Source: Belnapia arida (lineage in GTDB: Bacteria; Pseudomonadota; Alphaproteobacteria; Acetobacterales; Acetobacteraceae). From it: 64,000 nt of DNA. Below, in pieces: positions 8,501 through 17,681 of this stretch (positions are counted from its first letter, which is position 1; each line of letters starts with the position of its first letter). A program made the translations under genes and the position numbers. The notes beneath the pieces are model-generated. The model saw nothing but the letters and a program-made list of their open reading frames with translations. It was not told the DNA's origin and did not search any database. The DNA is taken from assembly GCF_016773205.1 (NCBI RefSeq), contig NZ_JAETWB010000002.1, forward strand, positions 62,001 to 126,000, given 5' to 3'.

Positions 8501-10372
8501 ATGTCCTCATCCCTATTCGGCACCGAAGACCCGCCGCCCGAGGACGCCCTGCCAGAGCCGCCGGCCGAGGGCCCCGGCCTCTTCGGCGAGGCTCCGCCCC
8601 TGCCGCCGCCGCCCGCCCCGATGCCGCCCGCTGCCCAGGTAGATGCGCCCTACCGGGTGCTTGCCCGCAAGTACCGCCCCAGCACCTTCGAGCAGCTGAT
8701 CGGCCAGGATGCGCTGGTGCGCACGCTCCGCAACGCCTTCGCGCAGGACCGCGTGGCGCATGCCTACCTGCTGACCGGCGTGCGCGGCGTCGGCAAGACC
8801 ACCACGGCGCGGATCATCGCCCGCGCGCTCAACTGCATCGGCCCGGACGGCAAGGGCGGCCCGACGCCGGAGCCCTGCGGCGTCTGCCCGGAATGCAAGG
8901 CGATCCTCGCCGACCGCCACCCGGATGTGCAGGAGCTCGACGCCGCCTCCAACAACGGCATCGACGACGTGCGGGAGCTGCGCGAGCGGCTGCGCTACCG
9001 CCCGGCCCAGGGGCGCTTCAAGGTCATCATCCTGGACGAGGTCCACATGTTGTCGACGGCGGCGTTCAACGCGCTGCTGAAGACGCTGGAGGAGCCGCCG
9101 GCTCAGGTGAAATTCATGCTGGCGACGACCGAGCTGCGCAAGGTCCCGGCGACCATCCTTTCGCGCTGCCAGACCTTCCACCTGAAGCGCGTTCCCCAGG
9201 CGGAGCTGCGCGGGCATTTCGAGCGCATCGCCGGGCTCGAGCGGGTGACGGTGGAGGCGGAGGCGTTGGCGATGCTGGCCCGTGCCGCGGATGGCTCGGT
9301 GCGCGACGGCCTCTCGCTGCTCGACCAGGCGATCGCCCTCGGCGGGCCGGAGGGGCAGGTCACCGCCGAGGCGGTACGCGACATGCTCGGCCTCGCCGAC
9401 CACGCCATGGTGCTCGAGCTGATGGAGGCGCTGATGGCCGGCCGCACGGCGGAGGCCCTCGCCCTGCTCGACCGCGCGCATGAGCGCGGCGCCGACCCGG
9501 CCGTGGTGCTGCAGGACCTGCTGGAGCTGACCCATACCCTGACCCGCCTGCGCAGCGTCCCCGGCCTGAAGGACGATCCCTCGCTGACCGAGGGCGAGCG
9601 CACCCGTGGCGCGGCGCTGGCCGAGCGCCTCTCCGTCCCCGTGCTAGGCCGTGCCTGGCAGATGCTGCTGAAAGGCCTCGGGGAGGTGAACGAGGCGCCG
9701 GACCGCCGCGCCGCGACGGAGATGGTGCTGATCCGCCTCGCTCATGTCGCGGAGATGCCGACGCCGGGCGACCTGGTGCGCCGCCTGACCGAGGGCGGCG
9801 CGGTGCCCGCCGGCACGCCCCGCCCCGCCCCGCCCGGCAATGGCGGCGGCATGCGGGCGGTGGCCAACGGCCCGCCGGTGCTGGCCGATGCCGTCGCCAC
9901 GCCCGACCTCGCCCAGCCGCGGAGCTGGCGCGAGGTGGTGGCACTCGCCTCCGGCCGCAAGCCGATGGTGCATGCCCATCTCGTCCACAGCGTCCATCCC
10001 GTGCGGGTGCAGCCGGGGCGGATCGAGATGCGGGTCCAGCCGGACACGCCGCGCGACCTCGCCACCGAGCTCGGCGCCCTGCTGCTGGAGCGCACCGGCC
10101 AGCGCTGGACCATCGCCCTCTCCAACGCCGAGGGCGAGCCGACCCTCGCCCAGCAGGGCCGCACCGCCGATGCGGAGCGCCGCAGCCTGGCGCAGAGCCA
10201 CCCGCTGGTGCAGGCGGTGCTGGCCGCCTTCCCCGGCACGGTGATCGAGGCGGTGCGCGATGCCGGGGCGGATGCCTACGGCCTCACCGCCATCGCCACG
10301 GAGGCGGACGGCGAGGGCGAACCGCCGGATTTCGACGATGTTCCACCCCCCGATGACGACGAGAGAGAATAG
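8501..10372 (+). CDS. dnaX: DNA polymerase III clamp-loader subunit tau/gamma
   Basis: A 623-residue AAA+ ATPase that loads the beta clamp and links polymerase cores in the replisome. After a proline-rich N-terminal tail comes YRVLARKYRPSTFEQLIGQ, the Walker A GVRGVGKTT, a zinc module of four cysteines (C then CGVCPEC), Walker B ILDEVHML, and sensor 1/arginine finger ATTELRKVPATILSRCQ. The C-terminal third corresponds to the tau-specific region and ends in an acidic tail (DFDDVPPPDDDE). The start at 8501 is the first ATG after the SRP RNA in frame. I saw no A-rich slippery site for making gamma by frameshifting. Confidence 0.96.
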   Translation: MSSSLFGTEDPPPEDALPEPPAEGPGLFGEAPPLPPPPAPMPPAAQVDAPYRVLARKYRPSTFEQLIGQDALVRTLRNAFAQDRVAHAYLLTGVRGVGKTTTARIIARALNCIGPDGKGGPTPEPCGVCPECKAILADRHPDVQELDAASNNGIDDVRELRERLRYRPAQGRFKVIILDEVHMLSTAAFNALLKTLEEPPAQVKFMLATTELRKVPATILSRCQTFHLKRVPQAELRGHFERIAGLERVTVEAEALAMLARAADGSVRDGLSLLDQAIALGGPEGQVTAEAVRDMLGLADHAMVLELMEALMAGRTAEALALLDRAHERGADPAVVLQDLLELTHTLTRLRSVPGLKDDPSLTEGERTRGAALAERLSVPVLGRAWQMLLKGLGEVNEAPDRRAATEMVLIRLAHVAEMPTPGDLVRRLTEGGAVPAGTPRPAPPGNGGGMRAVANGPPVLADAVATPDLAQPRSWREVVALASGRKPMVHAHLVHSVHPVRVQPGRIEMRVQPDTPRDLATELGALLLERTGQRWTIALSNAEGEPTLAQQGRTADAERRSLAQSHPLVQAVLAAFPGTVIEAVRDAGADAYGLTAIATEADGEGEPPDFDDVPPPDDDERE

Positions 10373-10381
10373 GGCAGCGCC

Positions 10382-10717
10382 ATGAAGAACCTCGGCAACA
10401 TGCTGAAGCAGGCCCAGCAGATGCAGTCCCGCATGGCGGAAATGCAGGCGAAGCTGGATGCCACCACCGTCGATGGCGCCGCCGGCGCCGGCATGGTGCA
10501 GGTGACGCTGACCGGCAAGGGCGACCTCAAGCGCGTCGCCATCGACCCGAGCCTGATGGCGGCCGACGAGCGCGAGGTGCTGGAGGACCTGCTGGTCGCC
10601 GCCCACGCCGATGCCAAGCAGAAGGTCGAGGCCATGATGGCCGAGGAGATGCAGAAGGCGACGGCCGGGCTGAACCTGCCGGGCGGCCTGCCGGGCGGCT
10701 TCAAGCTGCCCTTCTAA
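10382..10717 (+). CDS. Nucleoid-associated protein, YbaB/EbfC family
   Basis: A 111-residue protein starting [18 protein letters not shown], a helix typical of the family, followed by [20 protein letters not shown] and a C-terminal helix. It binds DNA as a dimer and helps organise the nucleoid. It starts nine bases after dnaX and ends four bases before recR. The dnaX-ebfC-recR order is conserved across most bacteria. Confidence 0.95.
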   Translation: MKNLGNMLKQAQQMQSRMAEMQAKLDATTVDGAAGAGMVQVTLTGKGDLKRVAIDPSLMAADEREVLEDLLVAAHADAKQKVEAMMAEEMQKATAGLNLPGGLPGGFKLPF

Positions 10718-10721
10718 TGGA

Positions 10722-11330
10722 ATGAGTGACCGGCCCGCCGACCCGATCGAGCAGCTGGTCGGGCTGCTCGCCCGCCTTCCCGGCCTAGGCCGGCGGAGCG
10801 CCCGGCGCGCGGCGCTCAAGATGCTGATGCAGCCGGACCGGGTGATGCTGCCGCTCGCCGCCGCGCTCCAGGCCGCGGCGGCGGCAGTGCAGCCCTGCGG
10901 CACCTGCGGCAACCTCGACGCCCGCAATCCCTGCCGCATCTGCCGCGACCCGCAGCGGGACCACGGGCTGATCTGCGTCGTCGAGGGCGTCTCCGAACTC
11001 TGGGCGCTGGAGCGCGCGCATGCCCATCGCGGCCTCTACCACGTGCTGGGTGGCACGCTCTCGGCGCTCGGCGGCGTCGGGCCGGAAGACCTCGCCGTAC
11101 AGCCTCTCCTTGCCCGGATCGAGGGCGCCGAGCCCAGGGTGGAGGAGGTGATCCTCGCCCTGCCCGCAACGGTCGATGGGGCGACGACGGCGCACTACCT
11201 CTCCGACCGCTTGGCCGGCACCGGCGCGCGCGTCACCCGCCTGGCCCAGGGCGTGCCGATGGGCGGCGCGCTCGACGTGCTCGACGAGGGCACGCTGGCG
11301 GCGGCGCTGAAGGCGCGGCGCTCGCTATGA
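10722..11330 (+). CDS. recR: Recombination mediator RecR
   Basis: A 202-residue protein with the full RecR order: helix-hairpin-helix ([17 protein letters not shown] at about residue 15), a C4 zinc finger ([16 protein letters not shown] at about 58-73) and a Toprim domain beginning [14 protein letters not shown]. It forms a ring with RecO and RecF that loads RecA at gaps. RecR ends nine bases before the convergent RTX gene with no clear terminator between them. Confidence 0.96.
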   Translation: MSDRPADPIEQLVGLLARLPGLGRRSARRAALKMLMQPDRVMLPLAAALQAAAAAVQPCGTCGNLDARNPCRICRDPQRDHGLICVVEGVSELWALERAHAHRGLYHVLGGTLSALGGVGPEDLAVQPLLARIEGAEPRVEEVILALPATVDGATTAHYLSDRLAGTGARVTRLAQGVPMGGALDVLDEGTLAAALKARRSL

Positions 11331-11339
11331 TGCTTCCTT

Positions 11340-13409
11340 TCAGATGATGAAATCGCTTTCGAGCAGCTCTGCCTTGGAGACGCCGACGAGGTAGAGGTAG
11401 TCGAGACCATCGCCGAGCGAGATGTATGTGCTGCCGGCGCCGTCATCGACGGCCCTGGCTATGACGGTGGCGGCGTTGGCGTAGCGGTAGGCGGAGACGT
11501 CGACCTTGTCTTTCGTGGAATCAAACTCGAAGACGATGTCGTAGGAGACGGAGCCGGACTGGCGCGGGTCGACAATGATGGTGTTGTTGCCACGGGCGAC
11601 GTAGTTGCCGACATCCGTGACGCCGAGGGTCGACAGGGAGATGAAATCGATGCCGTCGCCAGCGCGGTAGGTGTCGGAGCCTCCGCGGCCGAAGAGGACG
11701 TTGTTGCCGGAGTTGCCGACCATCTCGTTGCCGAAGATCGAGCCGACGGCGGTGGTGCCGGTTCCGTTCGGGTCGTCGGCGCCCTCGGCGATGATGACGC
11801 GCTCCGCGACCGAATAGACATCCCAGTAGAAATTCGCCTTGGAGATGATGGTGTCGAAGCCGCCGAAGCCATAGGCGGCATAGGCTGGAATGTTGCCTTC
11901 GTCGACCAGATCGAGGCCGCTGTGGACGACGTACGTATCGCTGCCGGCACCGCCGAGCAGGACGTTACCGAAGCCGGCCGGGCTGGAGCCGCCATCGAGC
12001 GTATCGTTGCCGGCTTCGCCGATCAGGAGGTCGATCCCGGCGCCAGCCACAACGCTATCATTGCCGGCCCCGCCGTAGAGGTAGTCGGCGCCAATGCCCC
12101 CGGTGAGCGTATCGTCGCCACCTTGGCCGTAAAGCGAATTGCCGCTGTCGTTACCGGTGATCTGGTTGCCCAGTTCGTTGCCAACGCCAAAGCCCGCAGT
12201 AGCGCCGGCGGTCAGCACCAGGTTCTCGACACCGGTCATCAGATTGAGGCTGATGCTCGACCGGATGGTGTCGATGCCATCCCCTGGCAGCTCTGTCACC
12301 GTGTCGCCGGCACCGTCTAGCACATAGGTGTCGTTGCCGGCGCCGCCGGACATGACATCGTCACCCGTGCCGCCATTCAACGTGTCATCGGAGGTGCCGC
12401 CAGCTAGCGTATCCGTGCCTGCATCGCCCTGGAGGACGTATTGGCCGTCATCGGCCGCGATGATCGAATCCGCCCCGTCGCCGCCGGAGAGGGTCGCGTT
12501 GCCGCCCCGCCCAGGGAAACACTCGATGACGTCGTTTCCGTCATCGCCATAGACATGAATGACACCGCCCGGATCGGCGAAGGTCTGGCCAATCTGATCG
12601 TTGCCGGTTCCGCCACGAACCGTGCCGCTGCTGCTGGCGAAGATGATATCGTTGCCGGAGCCGCCATCCATGCTGTCGGTGCCGGTGCCGCCCAGGATGA
12701 CGTCGTCCCCGTCGTTGCCCAGCAACGTATCGTCGCCCGACCCGCCATACAGCGAATCGTTACCGATCCCGCCATCCAGGCTATCGGTCCCAGCCGCCCC
12801 GCCGTCCAACGTGTCATTGCCCGAAAGGCCGAAGATCGTGTCGTTGCCGAGGCCGCCCAACTGGGATTCTGCGGCAGCGGTGCCGTTCAGGCGCAAGCCG
12901 GCCAGGGGGGCACCTTGAGGATCATACCCAAGGTTAGCTTGGGTCAGCGCGCTGGTGGCCACGCCTTTGAGGATGACCAGGGGGACGTAGTTGTTCCCTC
13001 CGCCATTCTCGTCCCATTGGACGATGGTATCGCCTTGCTGCGCCACCAGTCGCAAGTACCCGGCCGGCCCGAATGGGTTACCGAGGTCGACGCCCAGGTC
13101 ACGGATGGGGCGCAGCAGATCGGAGAAGTCGAGAATATCGCCGCCACCGCCGGGGGCGAAATCAGTGACAAGGATCGCGTCGGCCTCGGTCAGCCCTATA
13201 TGGATGGGCGGCAGGTGGATCGTGTCCTGACCGGCACCGCCAATGACCGTGGTGGGACCGTTAGGGCTGATTTGGTCGTTGCCGTCACCGCCGTCGATCG
13301 TATTGCCGAAACTGCCGATTAGGGTGTCGTTGCCGCCAAGCCCGGACAGCGAGTCGAAGGGTCCGCCCTGGAGAAAATTCTCGCCTGAGACGTCGATTTG
13401 CGTCGCCAT
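11340..13409 (-). CDS. Large RTX calcium-binding secreted protein
   Basis: A 689-residue protein without an N-terminal signal peptide. From about residue 15 to 520 it carries many nine-residue RTX repeats of the form GGxGxDxLx (for example GGAGNDTLDGG and GGSGDDTLLG), which bind calcium and fold outside the cell. The C-terminus YLYLVGVSKAELLESDFII is like the end of other RTX proteins exported through type I secretion. No enzyme domain was recognised, so an adhesin, S-layer-like or matrix role is possible. ATG 13409 is preceded by GGAAG. No type I exporter genes are in the window. The surrounding DNA is clearly less GC-rich than the rest. Confidence 0.88.
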   Translation of the reverse strand: MATQIDVSGENFLQGGPFDSLSGLGGNDTLIGSFGNTIDGGDGNDQISPNGPTTVIGGAGQDTIHLPPIHIGLTEADAILVTDFAPGGGGDILDFSDLLRPIRDLGVDLGNPFGPAGYLRLVAQQGDTIVQWDENGGGNNYVPLVILKGVATSALTQANLGYDPQGAPLAGLRLNGTAAAESQLGGLGNDTIFGLSGNDTLDGGAAGTDSLDGGIGNDSLYGGSGDDTLLGNDGDDVILGGTGTDSMDGGSGNDIIFASSSGTVRGGTGNDQIGQTFADPGGVIHVYGDDGNDVIECFPGRGGNATLSGGDGADSIIAADDGQYVLQGDAGTDTLAGGTSDDTLNGGTGDDVMSGGAGNDTYVLDGAGDTVTELPGDGIDTIRSSISLNLMTGVENLVLTAGATAGFGVGNELGNQITGNDSGNSLYGQGGDDTLTGGIGADYLYGGAGNDSVVAGAGIDLLIGEAGNDTLDGGSSPAGFGNVLLGGAGSDTYVVHSGLDLVDEGNIPAYAAYGFGGFDTIISKANFYWDVYSVAERVIIAEGADDPNGTGTTAVGSIFGNEMVGNSGNNVLFGRGGSDTYRAGDGIDFISLSTLGVTDVGNYVARGNNTIIVDPRQSGSVSYDIVFEFDSTKDKVDVSAYRYANAATVIARAVDDGAGSTYISLGDGLDYLYLVGVSKAELLESDFII

Positions 13410-13697
13410 TTTTGGCTTCCGACCTATGACATGATTCAAACTCGCGCCCCGGCTATCAACCATAGCTTCGTAAATCGAGAGTTAATTTTGCCACCTCGAA
13501 CGGCTGCAGCGGACCCTCCGCAACACCCAGGCAGCTTCGATTTTGCCGGCAGTCATGATTGTTCTGTATTGAAGCTGAGATATGCTTGCACCTTACGGCG
13601 GCCCGGATCGTACTTTTCCAGACTGAGAAATTTCTTTTGAAGCTGGCCGGCACAGTTTTCGAGGGATCTTAACCTAGCTTAGGACCATTTACGGATA

Positions 13698-14747
13698 ATG
13701 ACCCAGTTACTCCCTCATCAGGCGATCATTTGGGCGTTCCGTATGTTGATCGGGCGTGATCCGAAGGATGAAGGCGAAATTGAGCTGCACAGACGGCACC
13801 CCGATATCGATTCCCTGCGCACCGCCTTTCTGAGCACCCCAGAATTCCGAATGACCCTATCGAAGTTCGGGCCCAAACAGCCCTACTGCGCACCGCTTTT
13901 CCTGTTGCAGAAGCCGCAGGATCCGGCACTCCCCTGGCGCTTCGCTCCGCCATCACTGCAAGAGCCGGTGTCGCAGCTTTGTACCGCCGCGCAGATGGAA
14001 GAACCCTGCTTCGCTGAACTCTGTGCCGCGCTTGACCTACCCGTAAGCCAGCATCGCAAGATCTGGGAATTCTGCTTTCTTGTTGCGGCAATGAAAGAAA
14101 AGGGCCTGCTCCGGCCCGGCTTGCGGGCGCTCGGCTTCGGCGTCGGGACGGAGCCACTGCCCGCTTTCTTGGTGAAGCACGGCATAAGCGTCCTTGCGAC
14201 CGATGCACCGCTCGACGTCGTGGAGGGCCAAGGCTGGGAAACATCCAACCAGCACGCGACAGGCATCGAGGCCCTGGATCGCCCTGCAATTCTTCCCTTT
14301 GAAATTCTACAGCGCCACACTCAGTTCAAGGCGCTCGACATGAACGCAATACCGGATGATCTCGAAGGCTTCGACCTGTGCTGGTCGTCCTGCGCCCTCG
14401 AGCACCTCGGCTCGATCGGCCACGGCCTGCGGTTCATCGAGGAAAGCCTCCGCCCGTTGAAGCCGGGTGGCTTCGCCCTTCACACGACCGAATTCAATCT
14501 TTCTTCCAACTCCCATACCCTGGAAGCGCCCAACCTCGCCTTCTTCCGCAGGCGGGATATCGAAGAACTGGCCAGCCGGCTTGTGGCGGCTGGCCATCAG
14601 GTCGCTCCACTCAACTTTCATCCGGGTGAAGCAGAACTCGATACTGTCATCGACTTGCCGCCTTACGCGCTGCCGCATCTGAAGCTGTTGGCAGCCGACT
14701 ACGTCACCACGTCGATCGGCCTGATCATCCGTAAGGCGGGGGGCTAA
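13698..14747 (+). CDS. SAM-dependent methyltransferase-like protein
   Basis: A 349-residue protein. The first 50 residues (AFRMLIGRDPKDEGEIELH...FLSTPEF) resemble the DUF4214 module found in surface-glycan proteins. The middle has a Rossmann methyltransferase core: RALGFGVGTEPLPAFL for SAM binding, then ATDAP, and DLCWSSCALEHLG followed by LRPLKPGGFALHTTEF. The substrate is unknown; the family often modifies sugars of exported polysaccharide or glycoprotein. A roughly 290-base AT-richer gap lies upstream and contains the palindrome CCTAGCTTAGG at 13673. It is convergent with the FkbM gene. Confidence 0.75.
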   Translation: MTQLLPHQAIIWAFRMLIGRDPKDEGEIELHRRHPDIDSLRTAFLSTPEFRMTLSKFGPKQPYCAPLFLLQKPQDPALPWRFAPPSLQEPVSQLCTAAQMEEPCFAELCAALDLPVSQHRKIWEFCFLVAAMKEKGLLRPGLRALGFGVGTEPLPAFLVKHGISVLATDAPLDVVEGQGWETSNQHATGIEALDRPAILPFEILQRHTQFKALDMNAIPDDLEGFDLCWSSCALEHLGSIGHGLRFIEESLRPLKPGGFALHTTEFNLSSNSHTLEAPNLAFFRRRDIEELASRLVAAGHQVAPLNFHPGEAELDTVIDLPPYALPHLKLLAADYVTTSIGLIIRKAGG

Positions 14748-14757
14748 CGTAAGCGGA

Positions 14758-15639
14758 TCAGCCTGGACTTTGACCGAAGTTCACCGGATCCAGGCGAGAC
14801 AGGTAAAGCATCGTGTCTTCCCGTTCAGCCAGAAGGCGCTCCGGCTGAGCGGGCCTTACCACTGCGTCATCATCAAGCTGACGCAACGGGAACGCGGCCG
14901 AGATCTCCTTCAGCATCCGCTGCGGGTCCCGGCAACGGAGCGCGTTGAACTCCAAGAGGATTTTGATGTCGGGGCTACGCCGAATAAGGTCGCCAATGCC
15001 CGACCACAATACTTCCTCGGCTCCTTCGACGTCGATCTTCATAAAATCAACAGAGCCGACGGCCAGATCGTTCAATGCGAGTGTTTCGACCTCGATTTCG
15101 ATAACGTCGCCGTCCGTCGTGGACACTCCGGCCATCAGGCTGCCATTTTTGGGATCGCGAACCGAAGCACGGAATTGCAGACGGTCACCGCTGCGCCCCG
15201 CAATGGCCTTGGCCTCGCACTCCGTCCACCGGCTGAAGCCGTTGATATCAATGTTTCGCCGCAACAAATCCAGCAGCCGGGGGTTGGGCTCGAAAGCAAG
15301 GACCTTGCCATCAGCACCAACCAGATCACCCATTAAAACGGTATAATAACCAAGATTAGCACCGACATCGACAACGGTCATGCCTTTGCTTACGTTACGC
15401 CAGATGAAATCGCTTACCCAATATTCCCAATAACCGTCCATCATCAAGTGCGGCGCAAGACCACGATCCCGACAGTCGACAAAAAATTTATAACGGCCAA
15501 GAATTCGGCACAGTATAGTTTCAGAATCTATTGGGATCGTGTGGCAACGCCGCCGAATCGCTGCTTCGAGGCCTCGGCGGTCCTGGGAGGCGATTAAATC
15601 CTGGACATTTAAAAGATCAAGTTGTTGGTCAAACGACAT
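14758..15639 (-). CDS. FkbM family methyltransferase
   Basis: A 293-residue methyltransferase. The SAM-binding loop is VVDVGANLGYYTVLMG at about residue 90, followed by AFEPNPRLLDLLRRNI, and the later motif VDFMKIDVEGAEEVLW marks the FkbM family. Members add methyl groups to hydroxyls of sugars or polyketides; near another methyltransferase and an RTX protein, a role in surface glycan decoration is likely but inferred. The ATG at 15639 begins MSFDQQLDLLN; the upstream extension is hydrophobic and unrelated to the family. Codon use and base composition are lower in GC than in neighbours. Confidence 0.85.
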   Translation of the reverse strand: MSFDQQLDLLNVQDLIASQDRRGLEAAIRRRCHTIPIDSETILCRILGRYKFFVDCRDRGLAPHLMMDGYWEYWVSDFIWRNVSKGMTVVDVGANLGYYTVLMGDLVGADGKVLAFEPNPRLLDLLRRNIDINGFSRWTECEAKAIAGRSGDRLQFRASVRDPKNGSLMAGVSTTDGDVIEIEVETLALNDLAVGSVDFMKIDVEGAEEVLWSGIGDLIRRSPDIKILLEFNALRCRDPQRMLKEISAAFPLRQLDDDAVVRPAQPERLLAEREDTMLYLSRLDPVNFGQSPG

Positions 15640-15706
15640 CAAATGCCCCCATGCATGGCACCGAACAGCCAGTACGGCGCCGTTCCGGAATTGTAATGCA
15701 CCATAA

Positions 15707-15746
15707 GGGGCGGCGGCTAGCCGGTTCAACAACAAGAAGCCGCCCC
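15707..15746. terminator. GC-rich inverted repeat downstream of csbD
   Basis: Eight-base perfect arms GGGGCGGC (15707-15714) and its complement (15739-15746) enclose a 24-base loop. It sits between the end of the CsbD gene and the start of the FkbM gene, both on the minus strand. No T run follows, so terminator function is tentative. Confidence 0.35.
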
Positions 15747-15794
15747 CCAGCAAATTGGGAGACGGCTCCTACACCAAGCAAACGCCAGCCAATC

Positions 15795-15977
15795 TCAGTC
15801 GTTGGTAGCGTCGCGAACCTTGTCCTTGGCGCCGCCGACGGCGTTCTGCACCTTGCCCTCGGCCTTGTCGGTCTTGCCCTCGGCCTGCAGGGCGGCGTCG
15901 CCGGTCACCTTGCCGGCGGCATCCTTCACCGCGCCCTTGACCTGCTTGCCAATGCCTTCGATGCGATCCTTGTCCAT
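15795..15977 (-). CDS. CsbD-like general stress protein
   Basis: A 60-residue, highly charged, intrinsically soluble protein starting MDKDRIEGIGKQVKGAVKDAAGKVTGD, the CsbD family signature, with the repeated GKxDKAEGKVQNA segment. Members are strongly induced by stress in many bacteria and stay in the cytoplasm; the mechanism is unknown. GGGGAG lies eight bases before the ATG. A GTG nine bases upstream would overlap that Shine-Dalgarno sequence and was rejected. Confidence 0.92.
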   Translation of the reverse strand: MDKDRIEGIGKQVKGAVKDAAGKVTGDAALQAEGKTDKAEGKVQNAVGGAKDKVRDATND

Positions 15978-16067
15978 GGCTGGCACTCCCCTTGGCGCAC
16001 CGCGACATGCGATGGCTTCGTGGGCAGAACGCGATGGGAGAACGAAAGGTTCCGGGTTACGATATGG

Positions 16068-17399
16068 TCACCGGCTGTCCAGCGCTGCATCCACCGCAGC
16101 GCCGAAACGCTCGACGATCGTATCGATCTGCTCGGCGGTGACGTTGTAGGGCGGCGCGAGGATGGCATGATCGCCCTGCCGCCCGTCGATCGTCCCGCCC
16201 ATCGGGTAGCAGGCAAGGCCGCGGGCATAGCCCTCCATCTTCACCCGCTCGTTCAGCTTGAGCGCCGGGTCGAACACCGCCTTGCTGGCCCGGTCGGCGA
16301 CGAACTCCACCGCCCAGAACAGCCCGCGTCCGCGGATGTCGCCGATATGCCGGTGGTTGCCGAAGCGCTCCAACAGCCGCTGCTCCAGCCGTGCGCCCAT
16401 CGCCTTGGCGTTCTCGAGCAGGTGCTCCTCGGCGATCACCCGCTGCACCGCGAGCGCCGCGGCGCAGGCCACCGGATGCGCCTGGTAGGTATGGCCGTGC
16501 ATGAAGGCGCCGGAGCCTTGCAGGAAGGCGTGCATAACCCGCCCATGCACCAGGATGCCGCCAATCGGCTGGTAGCCGCCGCCGAGCCCCTTGGCGACGA
16601 TCTGGATGTCGGGCACCACGCCCTCCTGCTCCCAGGTATGCATGGCGCCGCAACGGCCCATGCCGCTCATTACCTCGTCGAGGATGAGCAGGGCGCCGTG
16701 CCGGTCGCAGACCGCCTTCATCGCCGGGAAATAGCCGGGCAGCGCCGTGGCGCAGCCGAGCGTCGCGCCCACCACCGTCTCCGCTATGAAGCCGATGACG
16801 GTATCTGGGCCGAGCCGCTGGAACTCCGTCTCCAACTCATCGGCCAGCCGCGCGACATACTGCTCGTCGCTCTCGCCTTCGCCCTGGCCGCGATAGGCAT
16901 AGCAGGGCGAGACATGGCTGAATGCGGGCGAGAGCAGCGGCTGATAGGGTGCTCGGCGCATCGCATTGCCGCCGGCCGAGAGCGCGCCGAGCGTGTTGCC
17001 GTGGTAGCTCTGCCGCCGGGCGATGAAGCGCGTCCTCTGCGGCTGGCCGAGCTCGAGGAAATACTGCCGCGCCAGCTTGATCGCCGCCTCGTTCCCCTCC
17101 GAGCCGGAGGAGCAGAAATAGGCATGCGTCAGCCCGCCCGGCTCGTGGCCGACCAGCACATCCGCCAGCGCCTCGGCGCTCTCGCAGCTGAACAGCGCGG
17201 TATGCGCATAGGAGAGCGTGTCGAGCTGCGCCTTGATCGCCTCGATCACCTTCGGATGCCCATGGCCGAGGCAGGCGACGGCCGCGCCGCCGGAGGCGTC
17301 GATGATCGCGCGGCCGTCCTGGTCGAAGAGATGGATGCCCTCGCCCCGCACGGCGAGCGGCGGATCGGCATGCAGGCTGCGATGGATGAGGTGGCTCAC
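16068..17399 (-). CDS. Class III pyridoxal-phosphate aminotransferase
   Basis: A 443-residue PLP enzyme of the omega-amino acid/diamine aminotransferase group. Visible are CSSGSEGNEAAIKLARQYF (phosphate and cofactor loop), ILDEVMSGMGR (the aspartate that holds the pyridine nitrogen) and IVAKGLGGGYQPIGGI with the lysine that binds PLP, then HGHTYQAHPVACAAAL. The likely reaction is transfer from an omega-amine to pyruvate or another oxo acid; the substrate cannot be read from sequence. A GTG start at 17399 is chosen because GGAGG lies eight bases upstream and the protein begins VSHLIHRSLHADPP; no ATG fits as well. Confidence 0.9.
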   Translation of the reverse strand: MSHLIHRSLHADPPLAVRGEGIHLFDQDGRAIIDASGGAAVACLGHGHPKVIEAIKAQLDTLSYAHTALFSCESAEALADVLVGHEPGGLTHAYFCSSGSEGNEAAIKLARQYFLELGQPQRTRFIARRQSYHGNTLGALSAGGNAMRRAPYQPLLSPAFSHVSPCYAYRGQGEGESDEQYVARLADELETEFQRLGPDTVIGFIAETVVGATLGCATALPGYFPAMKAVCDRHGALLILDEVMSGMGRCGAMHTWEQEGVVPDIQIVAKGLGGGYQPIGGILVHGRVMHAFLQGSGAFMHGHTYQAHPVACAAALAVQRVIAEEHLLENAKAMGARLEQRLLERFGNHRHIGDIRGRGLFWAVEFVADRASKAVFDPALKLNERVKMEGYARGLACYPMGGTIDGRQGDHAILAPPYNVTAEQIDTIVERFGAAVDAALDSR

Positions 17400-17476
17400 G
17401 GGTGGGACCTCCGGCGCGGCAAGGAGGCGAGGGTTCCATAATTCCGGGAGCCGCTCAACACGCGGCCGACGTGCGA

Positions 17477-17623
17477 TCAAGGCATGGTGCGCGGCGCCGT
17501 GGTCTGCGGCGTCGGCGCGACGCGGCCGTTCTGGTCGGGCGTTGCGACCCCATTGGTCCGGCGCGGCGCTTCGGCGCAGGCGGCGAGCAGGGCGAGCAGC
17601 ATCAGCGGGGCGGCGAGGCGCAT
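17477..17623 (-). CDS. Very small lipoprotein
   Basis: A 48-residue protein: MRLAAPLMLLALLAACAEAPRR gives a signal peptide and lipobox LAAC, leaving a mature part of about 33 mostly polar residues rich in threonine, proline and asparagine. GGAG precedes the ATG at 17623. It resembles entericidin-size lipoproteins only in length. Function unknown. Confidence 0.6.
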   Translation of the reverse strand: MRLAAPLMLLALLAACAEAPRRTNGVATPDQNGRVAPTPQTTAPRTMP

Positions 17624-17681
17624 GATTCGTCTCCAGGGCGGTTGCAACAGGAGCAGAAACCCCGTCACCGCCCGAAGTTGC

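Noticed and set aside
7401-8642. 413-codon plus-strand frame
   Set aside because: Antisense to nudC and overlapping the SRP RNA; composition is that of a shadow frame.
8501-10372. Programmed frameshift in dnaX
   Set aside because: No A-rich slippery heptamer with a following stem was seen.
11500-13400. Regularly spaced similar DNA segments that could suggest a repeat array
   Set aside because: The spacing is that of nine-residue RTX codons in one open frame; the units vary and there are no CRISPR-type spacers.
15531-17441. 636-codon plus-strand frame
   Set aside because: Antisense to the FkbM, CsbD and aminotransferase genes; no motifs.
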